Shown here: positions 27,639-40,700 of the stretch, one piece after another
Layout: each line of letters begins with the position of its first letter
How positions within the stretch are numbered: position 1 is the stretch's first letter
NCBI GenBank assembly: GCA_965153455.1
Contig: OZ234499.1
Location: forward strand, 11,776,271 to 11,840,270
DNA length: 64,000 nucleotides
DNA from: Sphagnum compactum
Taxonomy: Eukaryota > Bryophyta > Sphagnopsida > Sphagnales
Direction: 5' to 3'
Translations under genes and position numbers: made by a program
The notes under the pieces: model-generated
Database searches by the model: none
Told to the model about the DNA's origin: nothing
The model's input: the letters and a program-made list of their open reading frames with translations, nothing else

Positions 27639-27810
27639 TTTGACTAGTCAAATGCCATGTGACATTTAAACATTGGCCACTTAGGCTATGCCACATGACA
27701 TTTACAAATTGGCCACTAGGGTATGCCATGTGGCATTTAAGCATTGGCCATTAGGTTATGCCACATGGCATTTAGATGTTGGTCACTAGGTGATGCCATG
27801 TGAATAAAAC
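27639..27810. repeat. 35-bp palindrome-bearing tandem array, four copies plus a fragment
   Basis: Units begin ATGCCATGTGACAT or ATGCCACATGGCAT at 27652, 27688, 27723 and 27758, with a partial copy at 27793. Alternate units carry complementary forms of the same dyad, so neighbours could pair. A perfect 14-bp palindrome, TTTGACTAGTCAAA (27639-27652), precedes the array, within a patch of repeated TTTTGACTA. Confidence 0.85.
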
Positions 27811-28699
27811 CTAAGCAACCTAAGTTAAGTCTGAAATTAAATACCCACTTCTAAAATATTTATGTCCATGAACCTACAACCTAAGCTCCTAGGCCTAGGT
27901 CTAGGAGCTTATAATTAGAGACTAAGTATAAAAGCCTATAGTAGGTTAAGGCAACTTAAGTTATGACCTTTCCTAGGCTTAAATGTACATCACTTACATT
28001 AAGCTTACACTTAGACGACCTAGGTATGAAAACCTTATTTCATTTTGAATTTGACCTTTAAGGTTAAGCCCTCTCAATTGGCTCATCCCTAATGACCTTC
28101 CCTTTTAAAATATTTCTTATGTTTTGGATGTTCAGGGTGCATCTATTTATATTGTTCATCATTTGGAAAAGATGACAAACAATATGCGACAAACTTTTGG
28201 GCTTTTTAATTCACACAACATTATTCCTAAATAATTATGTAAGAAACATAGATTAAGAAAATAAATAGTTTTAAAAGTAGGTATATAGGTATGTTAATTA
28301 AGTTAAAATAAGAATTAATAATAGTTATCATCTAGTTATTTAGTTATATGTAATAATTACAACCAATTCTTACAAATTTAACCTAATTCATTCTATATTT
28401 TGATAATGTATTTGTAATAATTAATATTTAACTACTTAGTTACACACTAATTATTGTATTTCAAATAAATAATTGGTTCACCAATTGGTAATTTATTATA
28501 GGTTATGTAAATGGCCTATCTTAGCTTAGATAACTAGGTTACCTCTAGGCTATGTTATAAGTAAATAGGTGCGGTATAGGTAGGGTATCTATAAATAAAT
28601 ACACTTACATATAAGCTACTTGTATTTGGGCTATTTAGCCACATATGTACATTACATAAATAAAGTAGATGGCTAATTTAATATAGGAAAAACTAATTA

Positions 28700-30450
28700 T
28701 AAAAAAACTAATGATTGGGAAAATATAATGGTTAAACCAACCACAATTAAAGTAATTATGGCAAAAACAACAATGATTAAACTAACCATGAATAAAATAA
28801 CTATAGCAAAAATAACCATGGTTAAACTAAATATGGCAAAACCAACCATGGCTAAATATATAACGACTAAATTAATCTTGACAAAACTAACCATAACATA
28901 ATTAATTATAGAAAAACAATGATTGTTAAATGAATAATGGTTAAAGCCAAAAATCAAAAATAATTATGGGAAAATTAAGCATATATAAATAAATGATTGT
29001 TAAATATATAATGACTAAATTAATTTTGGGTAAAATAGTTATGGCAAAATCAACCATGGCTATCTATAAATAGTTAAATTAACCATGAAAAAATTAATAT
29101 GGCCAAATTAACCAAGGAATTAATATTGTATGGTTAAACCAACCATTGCTAAATTAGAATTGACTAAATTGACCATGAATAAAAAACATATAGTTACCAT
29201 GAGTAAAATAAGTATGATTTAACTAAACCATGACGAAAGTAAATATGGCCAAACTAATTAGTGAATAAATATTTAATGGTTTAAACCAACCATGCCTAAA
29301 ATAAAAATGGTTGAACTAACCATGAAAAAATTTAATATGGCCAAATTAACCAAGAAATAAATATTGTATGGCTTGTTAAATTATAAATGGTTAAACTGAC
29401 CGTGAATAAAATATATATGGTTACCACGATAAAATACGTATGGTTTAACTAAACCATGACTAAAGTAAATATGGCCAAACTAATTAATGAATAAATGTTT
29501 TATGGTTAAACTAACCATGGCTAAAATAAAAATGGTTGAACTAACCATAAATAAAATTAATATGGTTAAATTAACCAATGAATAAATATTTTATGGTTAA
29601 ATCAATTATGCATAAATTAATTATGGTTAAAATAAACATGAATGAAATAATTATGGCTAAAATGAAAATAGTTAAAATAATTATGGCAAAAACCAACCAT
29701 GGCTAAACTATAATTGGTTAAATTAACCATGAGTAAAATAAATTTGGTTAAATTGACAATGAGTAAAGTTAATATGGTTAAATTAACTAATGAAATATTT
29801 TATGGCTAAACCAATATGCATAAATAAATAATGGTTAAAAAAATAGGAATGAACTAATTATGAATATAGTAAAAATGTTTAAAATAAATATGGAAAAATC
29901 GATGGTTAAATTAACAATGGTGAAATTAATTATGTTTATATTAATTATGGTTAAATTTATTAGGGCATAATAATTAATATGCTAAAAATAAATATAGCTA
30001 ATTTAACTATGTTATGGTAACCATGGTTAAATTCATTATGGCAAGACAAAAAATGGTTATACTAGCAATGGTTTCATTAATTATGCCAAAATTAATCATG
30101 GCTAAACTTACTAAGGCTAAACCAACTATTATTAAATTGAGCATGGTTAAACTATTTATAATTGATAAATTCCTTATGGTTAAGGTAGTCATAGTTAAAT
30201 TAAATACGCTAAATTAACCATGGATAAAACAAGTACAATTAAATAAATTATCTTTAAAGTAATCATAGTTATTGAACATGGTTAAATTAGTTATGATTAA
30301 TTTTAACTTTAATTAATTTTTCATAAGTAATTTAACCATAATTAATTTCAATATAATCAATTGAACCATAGTTACATAAACCATATATAGTTAGTTTAAC
30401 CATAATTAATTTGGTCATGATTCATTTAGTTATGATTAATTAATTTCTAC
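28700..30450. repeat. Degenerate AT-rich satellite of GGTTAAAnTAACCATG-type units
   Basis: About 1.7 kb is built from variants of ATGGTTAAA, TAACCATG and GGCTAAA, spaced roughly 10-25 bp. A longer block (about 29210-29390) is echoed at 29440-29620, showing higher-order duplication. Orientation flips near 30290, after which TTTAACCATAATTAATT dominates. Frames through it are artefacts with repeating MV/IM residues. Confidence 0.85.
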
Positions 30451-32490
30451 ATTTTTCTAAATTTTTTTAATTGGTCAAACATAATCAAAATGTTACATGT
30501 AGTCCCAAAATGCCTAATTAGTATTAGTATTTGTTAAATATGTAAAAAAATTTCGAAGTTTAGCCAACTTTTAATTTGGTCAAAGTTTAACCATTGTTTA
30601 GTCAAAGCTATTTGAACTAATGTTTAACAAAGGTTTAGTTAAATTGTTTTTAAACGAAGATTTAACCAATGTTGAGTCAAATTCTATTTTAGTGAAGGTT
30701 TAACCGATGTTAACTAAATTTTATCAAAAAACATTTAAGATTCCCTTTTGGACCTTTTTGGCACTTTGATGTAATCCTTACTGTTTTGTCATAAAATATA
30801 CATTAGGAAAAAAGGTGGTTGTTGTAGGGAATTATGTTTTGGTTTGTGCAAATTAATCTCACTTTGAATTTCTATTTGTGAGTTTCTTTTAATCTCGTTT
30901 TAGAATTAATGTCTTGGAATTCCCATCCAACATTTTTCTTTTTAAGAATTAAAGAGTGCGCATTTTATTTATAATTCATTATGACCTTGAAAATCAATAG
31001 GTTTTTAAACCTTTGATATCATTTAAAAAACCTACAAGTGCATTACCAACCTTACAAAAATAACTTCAAATAGAAAAAACCAATAATTTAAGTAATTAAA
31101 AGAATATTTTAAAATTGATGAATGGGTAAACTCTAATAATATATGTTTTCAAATTTGCACATTGTAATCATAATCAATCAAAATTTTAATAGAAAAGTAT
31201 GTTTGAAACACTATTTTCACTAACTAATTTTTTAAAAATGTATTATTTATTTTTATTATATTAAAGTTTTTCAAACATTGCATTCAACTAACTATAAACT
31301 TGATGTTTTTTGAATATAAGTGCAATGCAAACAAAAGAACCATTTTTTTGGGAATAATGTTTAAATCAATGTTTCCAATTTTAATATATCAAATTATTGT
31401 TGAAAATGTCTATTGTATTTGTGACATCCCTTGTCAAAATAATCCAATGAATATTAAATAACTTTCAACATGTTTGAAATTCATAACTAATGTTTTTCAT
31501 GCTTAAAAAAACATTGCGAAACAAAAAGTTTATAAGCATTACCATTCAAAACACAATCAAGATTATTTTAAAAACTATATAATTGATATTAACAACTTAT
31601 ATTATTCCGGTTCCAAGTTATGGTTTTATATTTTTATGTAAATATTTTTTTTAATTTTAATTTTATAAAAATGAATTTCATTTTATATGGATTCAATATA
31701 TGATTCATTAAAGGAAAACACATTTAGATCCGAAAACTTTGTTAGGAAAATGTTAACCAAAAAGAAATTATGGACCTTTTGAATGAATTATTGTTCTTAT
31801 TAGGATTTTTTTACATAACATGAGTGAGTGTTAAAGAAATGTCTAAGTGAATGGTTTTTTGCAATGGATCAAATTTGTTTAATTTCTCACACATGATTCA
31901 CACTTAAAATGAATTTTAACATTACAAAATGAGGTTATATGGAACATTTTGTACACAAAAATTATCCCATTAGTTTGCTATCACCCAACATTGGTATGGA
32001 CCTTTATGTGTAAAGTTGCAAAGAACATGAGTCATTTTTCAAACAAAAAAAAAGAAGTTAAAATAATAGGCCTTTACTTAATATAAAGAATTGAATACAT
32101 GGTTAAAGTTTTTATTTGATTTTATTTTTTCCAATAATTTGATATCTTAATCAAAATCCATTCTACTAATGTGATACCTTAATGAATTTAACATCCTAGT
32201 GTTGATTTATTTAATAATTAAATTGCTCTGGCATATTGTATATTTTCCAAAACTTTTGTTAAAAGTATCTATTCTTTTCATGATGAATGAAAAAATCGAT
32301 CATTTTCAAACCATTTTTAAGACGACATCCATGGGTTACGTTTTTGAACTTGTATTTGTCATGTTTTAATTCACCTTTATAGAATTCAAAAATGTAATGG
32401 ATTACATGTAAGAGGACTTAGGTTGTTGGCAATTGATGGACATTTTTAAATAGTGATTTTTGATGAAATGTTTTCTTGAAATGATTAATA
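30451..32490. other. AT-rich spacer, no supportable gene
   Basis: The first ~280 bp hold scattered TTTAACCAATGTT variants that look like a worn extension of the upstream satellite. The rest shows nothing I can interpret. Confidence 0.65.
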
Positions 32491-32881
32491 TTTACACAAT
32501 GACATTGTAAAAAAAAGATAAATATTAAGTCAACATTGACACAATGACATTGTAAAGAAAAAAAGATAAATATTCAATCAACATTTACACAATGACATTG
32601 TAAAAAACAAGATAAATATTCAATCAACATTTACACAACGACATTTGTAAAAATAAAACATAAATATTCAATCAACATTTACACAATGACATTGTAAAAG
32701 ACAAGATAAATATTCAATCAACATTTACACAATGACATTGTAAAAATAAAACATAAATATTCAATCAACATTTACACAATGACATTGTAAAAAACAAGAT
32801 AAATATTCAATCAACATTTACACAATGACATTGTCAAAAACAAGACTAACTATTCAATCAACATTTCCACAATGATATTGT
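32491..32881. repeat. ~47-bp minisatellite, eight copies plus a fragment
   Basis: Each unit contains TTTACACAATGACATTGTAA followed by an A-rich stretch, GATAAATATT and CAATCAACAT. The core ACAATG-A-CATTGT is an inverted repeat. Copies differ by a few bases, alternating AACAAGATAAA and AATAAAACATAAA types, which suggests expansion as dimers. Confidence 0.9.
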
Positions 32882-33094
32882 GTTTAGAACAATACTTAAG
32901 AAAGAATTACATATGGATTTGACAATTTTAAGTACAATTTGCAAGTCTCTCCTTTGCATTCTTTGAAATTTCAAACTTGTTCTCCAATGCTTCCCCCAAA
33001 AGCCCAACAACACTCGTGATTTTATAAGTCATTGCACTCGTGATTATAATATTTACACAATCTAACCTTTCCCTCACATTTCGCTTAATGATTG

Positions 33095-33265
33095 ATACAA
33101 TTTTTCGGGTCTTCTATAGACATTAACATGTCAAATATGATCAAAAGAACTTTTGGGTTTTTCAGGTTTTCTAAAGACATCAACGTTTGAAAGATGCCTC
33201 GGTTGAATTTGACTAAATTTTGGGATTTCTAAACACATCAACATTTCAAGATGATTGATAGAATT
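33095..33265. repeat. Degenerate ~60-bp tandem repeat, about three copies
   Basis: TTCTATAGACATTAACATGT, TTCTAAAGACATCAACGTTT and TTCTAAACACATCAACATTT occur in series with related flanks. Confidence 0.6.
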
Positions 33266-33746
33266 TTCACATTATATAGTTGATCTCTCCTTCAAGCATG
33301 CTTTCCTTATAAAAAGAACTATGTTATTGCACCGCACTAACACACAATCGTAAGAGAAAAGAACAGAATAAAGTTAAGAGATATGCAGACTCTCCCACTC
33401 TTGGTCAACCAACTTGGAAGCAAAAGAACCCAAGACTCCCCTAACATTCCTCAAGCTTTGTTATTTCATGAACATAACGTTACAGTTTACATTCCCAAGG
33501 CTCTTTCAGAACCTCAGAGAATAACAGAAACAAATTTTTATCACACATGCTCCTCCAGTCTACAACATAAAAAAAAATACTACCCATTTGTATGATTCTA
33601 GATAAAGCTGTACAAAACAGAAGGTGGTGTTGTTAATGCCTTCCTGAAGCAAAAGAGAAGAGAAACAGTAACTATGGTGTGCAAATTTTAACACTCTGAA
33701 GCTCTCAAAAGAGAAAAAGCTTCTGTCTACAGACCTAAAAATTTAG

Positions 33747-36700
33747 TTACGATCGAATCTCATGCAAGATGCCTGAGATGATGCGGTGTGGAACTGGGCT
33801 GCCACTGTGTTTCTGTTCCCGCATGGCCATGAAAGTGAGCGAGTCGCTGTTCACTGGGTAAAGAAAACAGTGCCAGGGAGAGTCACTCGGAGCGTGATAC
33901 ACTGGGTGTTCTTCCAGCTCAGCTTCTTCTGTCAAGTCGGAGTGCACACACCAGACTGAATCCATTTCAGGTTCTCTGTAATCAGGTACGGCAACACAAC
34001 CCAGTGCCACATAACCCTCTGGAGCTCTGGGCATCCATATGGAAATTGGGTCATTGACTCCATCCTTCCAGTTCCGCCACACCTGCATTTTCAGAAAAAA
34101 CCAAAATTGAAACTTTTGCTATACAGCTGAAAAAGACTCCAAAACTGGAGAATTCATCACATCATGAAGTCACCAGATGATGGACCATCAATTCCAAGGC
34201 ATACCACAATTTTATGCAAAAGTCCAAGACAAACTCTACATATATCTGCCTAATTCAATTTTTGCCTAGTACAGGACAGATATGATTCTCCAATCATGTA
34301 CTATGCAACATCTGTCCGGAGGTCTGAGAGACACATTACAGAGCAATTCTAACGATGAATCAAACTCCAAGCCCATGACAGAAATGGTGCAATATTTGCA
34401 AAGAGGCTTACCAAATCAAAGCCTGTCGGCTGTGCAAACCTGCCCTTTCCATTTTTGTAAGTCATCACAATTGTTGGTGGATGCTTTCCAACATATGCAA
34501 CATCCCCCACTGAGACATACCTGCAGGCAAATAAAGTGAAAACCCACATCAAAATATGAACTCATAAAATTGTGACCTCACAGTCTTATTCTTTTCTACA
34601 CATCCCATCAAATTGGATAAGGCTTTACTTTATCTCCATGTTCTGTAGTTAAATTGAAGCTCTTGAAACACAAAGAGGATGACTGGCACATCATCTAGCA
34701 TTGCAAATAGAAACTACTAGAAGAAGAAAATATAAATCTTAGTAGTAAAATTGGTGTGAAGCAGGAGTTGTTCAGTTTGGCTGAAGATGGGATAGAAATA
34801 GATTTTACCCTTCAAGTGCAATGGGTCGCCAGATTGTACACTTCTCATTGCCTGCAGAGCCCTGCAAAACAACAAGATTTCTTAACTTGCAAAGACAATG
34901 CGGTTGGGTGGAAAATTGAACTGCTGTAACGTACTCCCAATAGCAAACCAAGATCCTTCAGACAATGGCTTGACAAATAGACCGTAGAAACTGACTGTGA
35001 AGTTGAGCGTCTGCACTCAACTAAGAATTTCAAGCCGAATATAATCTGTCTGTTGGGAATTGGGACATACCATGCAACAGAAGGAACATTGTCTTGATGG
35101 CTCCCTATCAGTCGTCCAAACTTGTTCAAACAACACTACTTCCTTTTTGAAGCCTTCACTGCACTCATAGGAAAGTGCCGGAGAGCTTGCTGCTGATGCA
35201 GATGACTCACCAACATCTTCTGACCAGCACAGACTTGCGCTGTCTTGTTGCTCGAGTTTCTTCCCGATGTTTGCATCAACAATTGGACCCAACTTTGGTG
35301 TCAACCGACGATGTTGCTGCCGTCTTCCTCTCTGTTGATAAATGCACATTCCACAACATAACTAAAAAGGAAATTCAAAACAGAAACATCTCTCAATGAC
35401 CCGCGGAGGTCGTGGGGGGTGGGGGGGGGGGAGGGAGGGAGACAATTGTACCTTGGAGGGAGGAAGATTGTGCCCAGCCCCAAGTGCACGCCATTGGTGG
35501 TAAACAACTTGGTAAATGTAAGTAGCTTGGGGATATCGGATCTCATCAGGCCTGTAGCAATGGATCACGTGGGCGAAGCTCTTTGTGGAATAGCGGAGGT
35601 GAATAAGAACATGAGAAGGCAGCTCATCAGATGGCCCTGTGGCTACCTCCATAGCCAGTATGTTACCCCATTGAACCTCCCACAGTATTGTGCAAGGATC
35701 TGACAATGTGAGGTCAGATCCTTTTTCATGAGATGCTGTGCGCTGCAAAACCAAAATAAAAACTCTTTTAGAAAACCCATTGATGGATGGTGCTTCAATT
35801 ACTAAAAAAAACCACAATCCTTCATGTCTAGTGATGCACAGAAGGATTAAAAAACAGATGAAATGGAGAGGGGTACTTACTACAAGCATCATGATACGTC
35901 GATTTGTGAGCATCAGTATTTTGTTCTTTGGCAGAGGGAAATGATCCTGGTAAGAATCTGACCATGCAAACTTGGCTGGCTCTTTGAATACATCTTTGCT
36001 TCCAAAATATGCACCCGATTGTGCAAGTCTCAGAATAGCCTGCCCAATTGTGTAACATAATATTATTATTATCTCATCATGTGACTTCTGAAACTAACAA
36101 GGCCATCATCTTAATACAGATTTTTGTTTCTTTTGTTACCAGAGAGAAAAACTCCCCACCTGTCCATATGCAGTCTGCTCATCATAGGGACGTAGGATTC
36201 CATCTCCGCAAATAGCCTGTGGCAAGCGAGCTGGTCGAAACTTAGGCTTCTGCTCAAAGATGTCAAAGCAGTTTGTACAGCTAGTTCCAACTCCATTCAC
36301 AGTGAGAGCCACAAAGTCGAGAGCACCACTCACAGGTTGCACCACAACACCCACTGCTGCTTTGCCTAAGCCAGAGAAAAATCCAGCAAACCCATTTTGT
36401 CGTGCACTGTACAAAGGTTTGGTTACCACTCCTCTGAAACCATATGCAAATCCACGTGCCAGTGCTTCAGTCCCTTGTAACAGTCCATCACTCACTCCTC
36501 CAATGATCCTTGACCTCTCCTGCAATTCCCAACATAACGAGGTAAGGCAAATCCTGGTAAGTGGGTATACAGCATAGTGGCTTTTCTGTACCCACTGGGT
36601 ATCATGGTGGTGTCAGCACCTCACGAGATGACCTTGCCACATACAGATGAAGTTAGAACTCATTACACAACCATAAACCCTTAAAATCCAACATGACATA

Positions 36701-37797
36701 CATGGGTGGTGTGCCACCCATCTTCAACATACCATAATAATTCCTGGAGCCTACTGAATTTTACATCACAGATGTAGGTAGAAGAGCATTGGGTATGTAG
36801 AAACCTGTTTGGAACGCAGCCGCAAGAATTTTCCATCTCCGGATAACTCAGCAGCTCCTCGACTCAATGTGCCGAGTGTTGAACTCGTCATCCCGAGTAC
36901 ATTCACACCGATGAGGAGTTGCAGTGGCTGGTGTATTAAGTCCCTCCTCACACGATTCAAAATTGCTGGCATTACTTGGCTCTTCCGCATGTACCGGTGC
37001 TCATGGAAGACACTGCTGAAGTGAATCTGCCATCACCACATCACACACACAAAAGTAAAATAAAGTCGCAAGACAACCCATCAATGTTCGATAATTGTTT
37101 TGGGTCTCTCTGATCTAGCATATTGCTGTCAAAAGCACTTGCACTTCAAGTGTCATCAGATACTTGCATATTCCAATGTACAGAGATTTCCCCCTATTTA
37201 ACGAGTATATGAGAATTGTAAAGACATCCAATTGCCAAGTAGAACAAGAAAACATGTGATGGAGAAAACTCACTACTGGGTAGGTAGGAAGGTAGGAAGG
37301 TTCAAGAAACGTACAGGCATTTTGGAGATGTTACCAATGGTTGTAACGACAGGACTCCAAATGCCAAGAGTCCCACGTGGTCGCTGCTCCGGAGCTGTCT
37401 CAAGAGTAAGCTTCAATCGCACTTCCGACACATCAATCAGCCTGCATTATCCAAAAGATAGTGTACCACCACCAGTGCACTTAAGTACATTTGTCAAGAA
37501 CAAAAGCCCAAGTGTACAACCTGAACATAAATCTGTTCATGGTTCACCAACTGGAATGGTTTCAACAGGAATGTTATTACTGTGGAACTCAGCTGAATGT
37601 TCCAGCAGCTTCCAGGGAAAAAGGGTAATTTTGGGGTGGAATTTTGTGACAAATACTTACTCAATACGGATTTCAGGGTCCACTTGAACAACTTCAGAAT
37701 CAGAAGAAAGGCGATCCAGATGCAAGTTGTTAACCATCTCCATAACAGCCCATATAATGGGTTCATGCACATTGATCTGCCATGCACTTTGTGTAAC
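33747..37797 (-). other. VPS13: VPS13 exons 57-66: APT1/ATG2_C-like region, C-terminal PH-like and DUF946-like end (residues 4016-4699)
   Basis: Exons: 37661-37797, 37315-37441, 36805-37026, 36160-36519, 35881-36039, 35452-35742, 35071-35331, 34809-34861, 34412-34520, 33747-34082. Landmarks: INVHEPIIWAVMEMV, LETAPEQRPRGTLGIWSP, LLIGVNVLGMTSSTLGTLSR, then the glycine-rich amphipathic stretch DGLLQGTEALARGFAYGFRG, with VVQPVSGALDF. A PH-like block (ILMLTNRRIMMLV, CTILWEVQW) follows. Two more WxPxxPxGY motifs end the protein: IWRPIALEGYVSVGDVAYVG and IWMPRAPEGYVALGCVAV. The stop follows HEIRS. In other VPS13 proteins the ATG2_C-like and PH-like parts contact membranes; that role here is inferred. 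Confidence 0.9.
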
Positions 37798-40700
37798 CTG
37801 AAAAGAAAAAGTAACAGAAATTCAATATCATTAGGACCAATGGAAAAGAAAGATCTGCAAGCTACGTACATAGATATATTATTTATGTACCTGGCAATAT
37901 AGTATAATACAAAAACAGTTTTTGTACTCAAACTTCACAAACTTAATAGGAGATCCTTACACCTCCTTGGTCTGTTGAAAGACATACGTACCCGTATTCC
38001 AATGTAAGGGTAAACCGCAATCACATTACTGTTGTCGTTATACACATTGATAGTGGCCTTCACCACAGATTCTTCGTTCTCATCTCCTGTTTCCGGGGCC
38101 AGGAGAACCGGCATGGCTGCCAATGGCAGCTGGTTGTCCAACTGAATGTATCTTACCATGACCTTAAACCTATCCAAACCCATATATAACACAAAGCATT
38201 GGTTATACTCGTATCATTACATGGGTTTTTTCTCTATGATGATGATAATCTATGCATCATCAACACATGATTTCCTCCTTTTTGGACATCAAGAACAGGG
38301 TTTCACAGGATCCAAGAAGTTGTACATCAGAATTCCAACATAGAATGCATACTCTTTACCATTCTGACATTAAACAACAAAACATGTACAAAGATTTTTT
38401 TCTTTGGAAAATATCCAGGCCTTTACCTGCTGATATTTTCTTGGCCCAAGCCTGCAGAGTAGGTGATGCCGACTTTTTGAAGTGAAAGGAACAGGATCTC
38501 TTGAGGTTTGTGATCGATAACTGCGAGACCAAACTTTTCGATACCAAATACAATCTCCAGCTGAGAGGGAACATCACGTTTGACTTCATCTTCTTGAACA
38601 GGCTCAGCTGATCCTTCTCGGGCTAAAACGATTTCCTTGCCCTCCTTGTTGCTGCTGCTGCCTGCATCGACTACCTCCAGCTCTTGGTCAAAAAAACAGA
38701 CGGCTTTAATCTCCCCAAGTTCCAACACACGAACACAAACACTCGATGAGGTCACCCCATCAAACGTCAAAACAGGCTGATTGCCAGTTTTGTTGATGTC
38801 ATACTTAAGAGCATCAGAAGCTTCCATTCCATCTGCTACTACCTCCAGCAGTTGCACCCCCTGGGGATGCTCCCATGCAAAGCTTGTTGTTGAGTGTGGG
38901 CGCAACGTCTGCCATGCCTCCTCATCAAGCCCTGCTTGACGGAATTTAATGCGCTGAAGCTTGGTACGATTCTCAATCCTGTTTTCAGCAAAAAAGGAAA
39001 AACCCACAACCTATCAAATGAAAGCCCTGCTGCTGTGATTGATGGCTGGCTTCAAACTTCTTGTTTCAAATCAATGCAAAACAAGTGGTTTTTACAGGTA
39101 TTGAAAACTAAAGCTTAGCAAAACAAAAATTAAAGCACCCATCAAATCAATGATCAACCTGTAAGGCCCACGTGAAGAACCAAGGCGAAAGAAGATCAAG
39201 AAACGGGACCCATCTTCGTATCCCCGAATGTCAACTTGTACACTTTGCCTCAACCCGTTGTCATGACGAATCATGAGATGCAGCGATTCTTCCTTTTGGA
39301 TCGCAAATGGATGAGACCACTGTGACCCCGCAAGTTGAATCTGCACCACCCAGACCACAACCAACCAACAACAGATTGATTGAGAAAATAGACCCAACTC
39401 TGGTGAAGAAAAGTGCTCACCAAAGCAGCGAACGTTTCTTCTATCATCTGTGAAATGAGAATTACTCAAGAAACAAATGAGAATTACAAGGTGATTTAAT
39501 GTGGTGTTTTTGGGTAGCACACACACCTGCAGCATGATTGGGTTCTCTGTCTCCTGGAAGGGGAATGATACCCGGGAATCTGAAGCTTTCAGAGTTCTTG
39601 CCTGGTTTACACCGTTCTGCCTCAGAATGAGCTCCTGTCCAAGCCTGTTTGTGAATGTCATGTATGGGCGAATCCTCACTACCTGCAACGACCAATAGGC
39701 AAATGTGAGTGTTGTCAACAGAGAATCAGTCACATGGAGAAAGGCTGGCATGCACCCAACTAGCAAAAAATGCATGGGGGCAGTGGTGGGCTACAGAAGA
39801 ATATTTTCTGAAACAGGCAGCAGTGATCGTGATCACAAAGTGTTAGCATCAATCAAACCCTTTTTTAACATGTTTAAAAATAAATAGAAATGATGTGTTT
39901 AAGGTTTAGGGTTTAAGTGACAATAATGGTGCAAGCACCTTTGTCTGGCCAGAATGGAATGGGGAGGATGTCGTCGTGACCAAAAATCTAAAATAAGAAC
40001 CCTCATCATCAATCGCGTGTAACTCCACACTCCCATCCTGCTCATGCAAGAAACTAATTTTACATGAGTACAAAAGAAATGGAAATAAGAAGAATTGAGT
40101 GAAGGAGTTGTTATTGGGTCCATCACTCGGTGGCTGGACGGACCCCAAAAAGTACTGTAGGAGAAACTCAAAACCACTCAAAGGAAAAATTAAAATTAAA
40201 AAAATCATATCATCAACTCCAAGCTTATGGAGCTAGTGGGAACAACAGTCTTCTTTTTTCTGAACAAAGAAGCCAAGTTTGCTTAATGGGTACTAACAAT
40301 TTGCAACGAGCACTCAGGATGCAAAGAGATGGGTGTCCCAAAAATCACTTAGGATGAAGAGACATGGGTTCTGTCTTACCGCTTCATCTAAGGCTTGCAG
40401 AGGAGTACCAGGTCCAAACACTGCTTCTGTACTGTCAGCCAAAGCAACAGACAGTTCCAGGGACTTGCAATCAAAAGAGGATAGCATGGTTGGCGAGTTT
40501 TCCATCTGATCTAGATCAGCAGCAGCTTCAGCTGACAAGGCCTTAAGCTTCCTTAAGCCCAAATCTCCAGTATACTCCCCTTTCTTGTCTGCATGTTGCC
40601 CGATTGCCACCAGTTTGTACTTGAGAGGTGGACATTTTTCAGTATCGAGCCAATATGGTACGTAAAGCTGGATGACCTTTGCAGCATTTGACTTCTCTTC

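Noticed and set aside
28697-28957. An 86-codon minus-strand frame that looks like a hydrophobic membrane protein
   Set aside because: The hydrophobicity comes from translating AT-rich satellite; there is no start context or family resemblance.
30014-30217. A 67-codon plus-strand frame rich in MV/K residues, with a matching minus-strand frame
   Set aside because: It is the translation of the GGTTAAA/ATGG satellite; the residues simply repeat the DNA unit.
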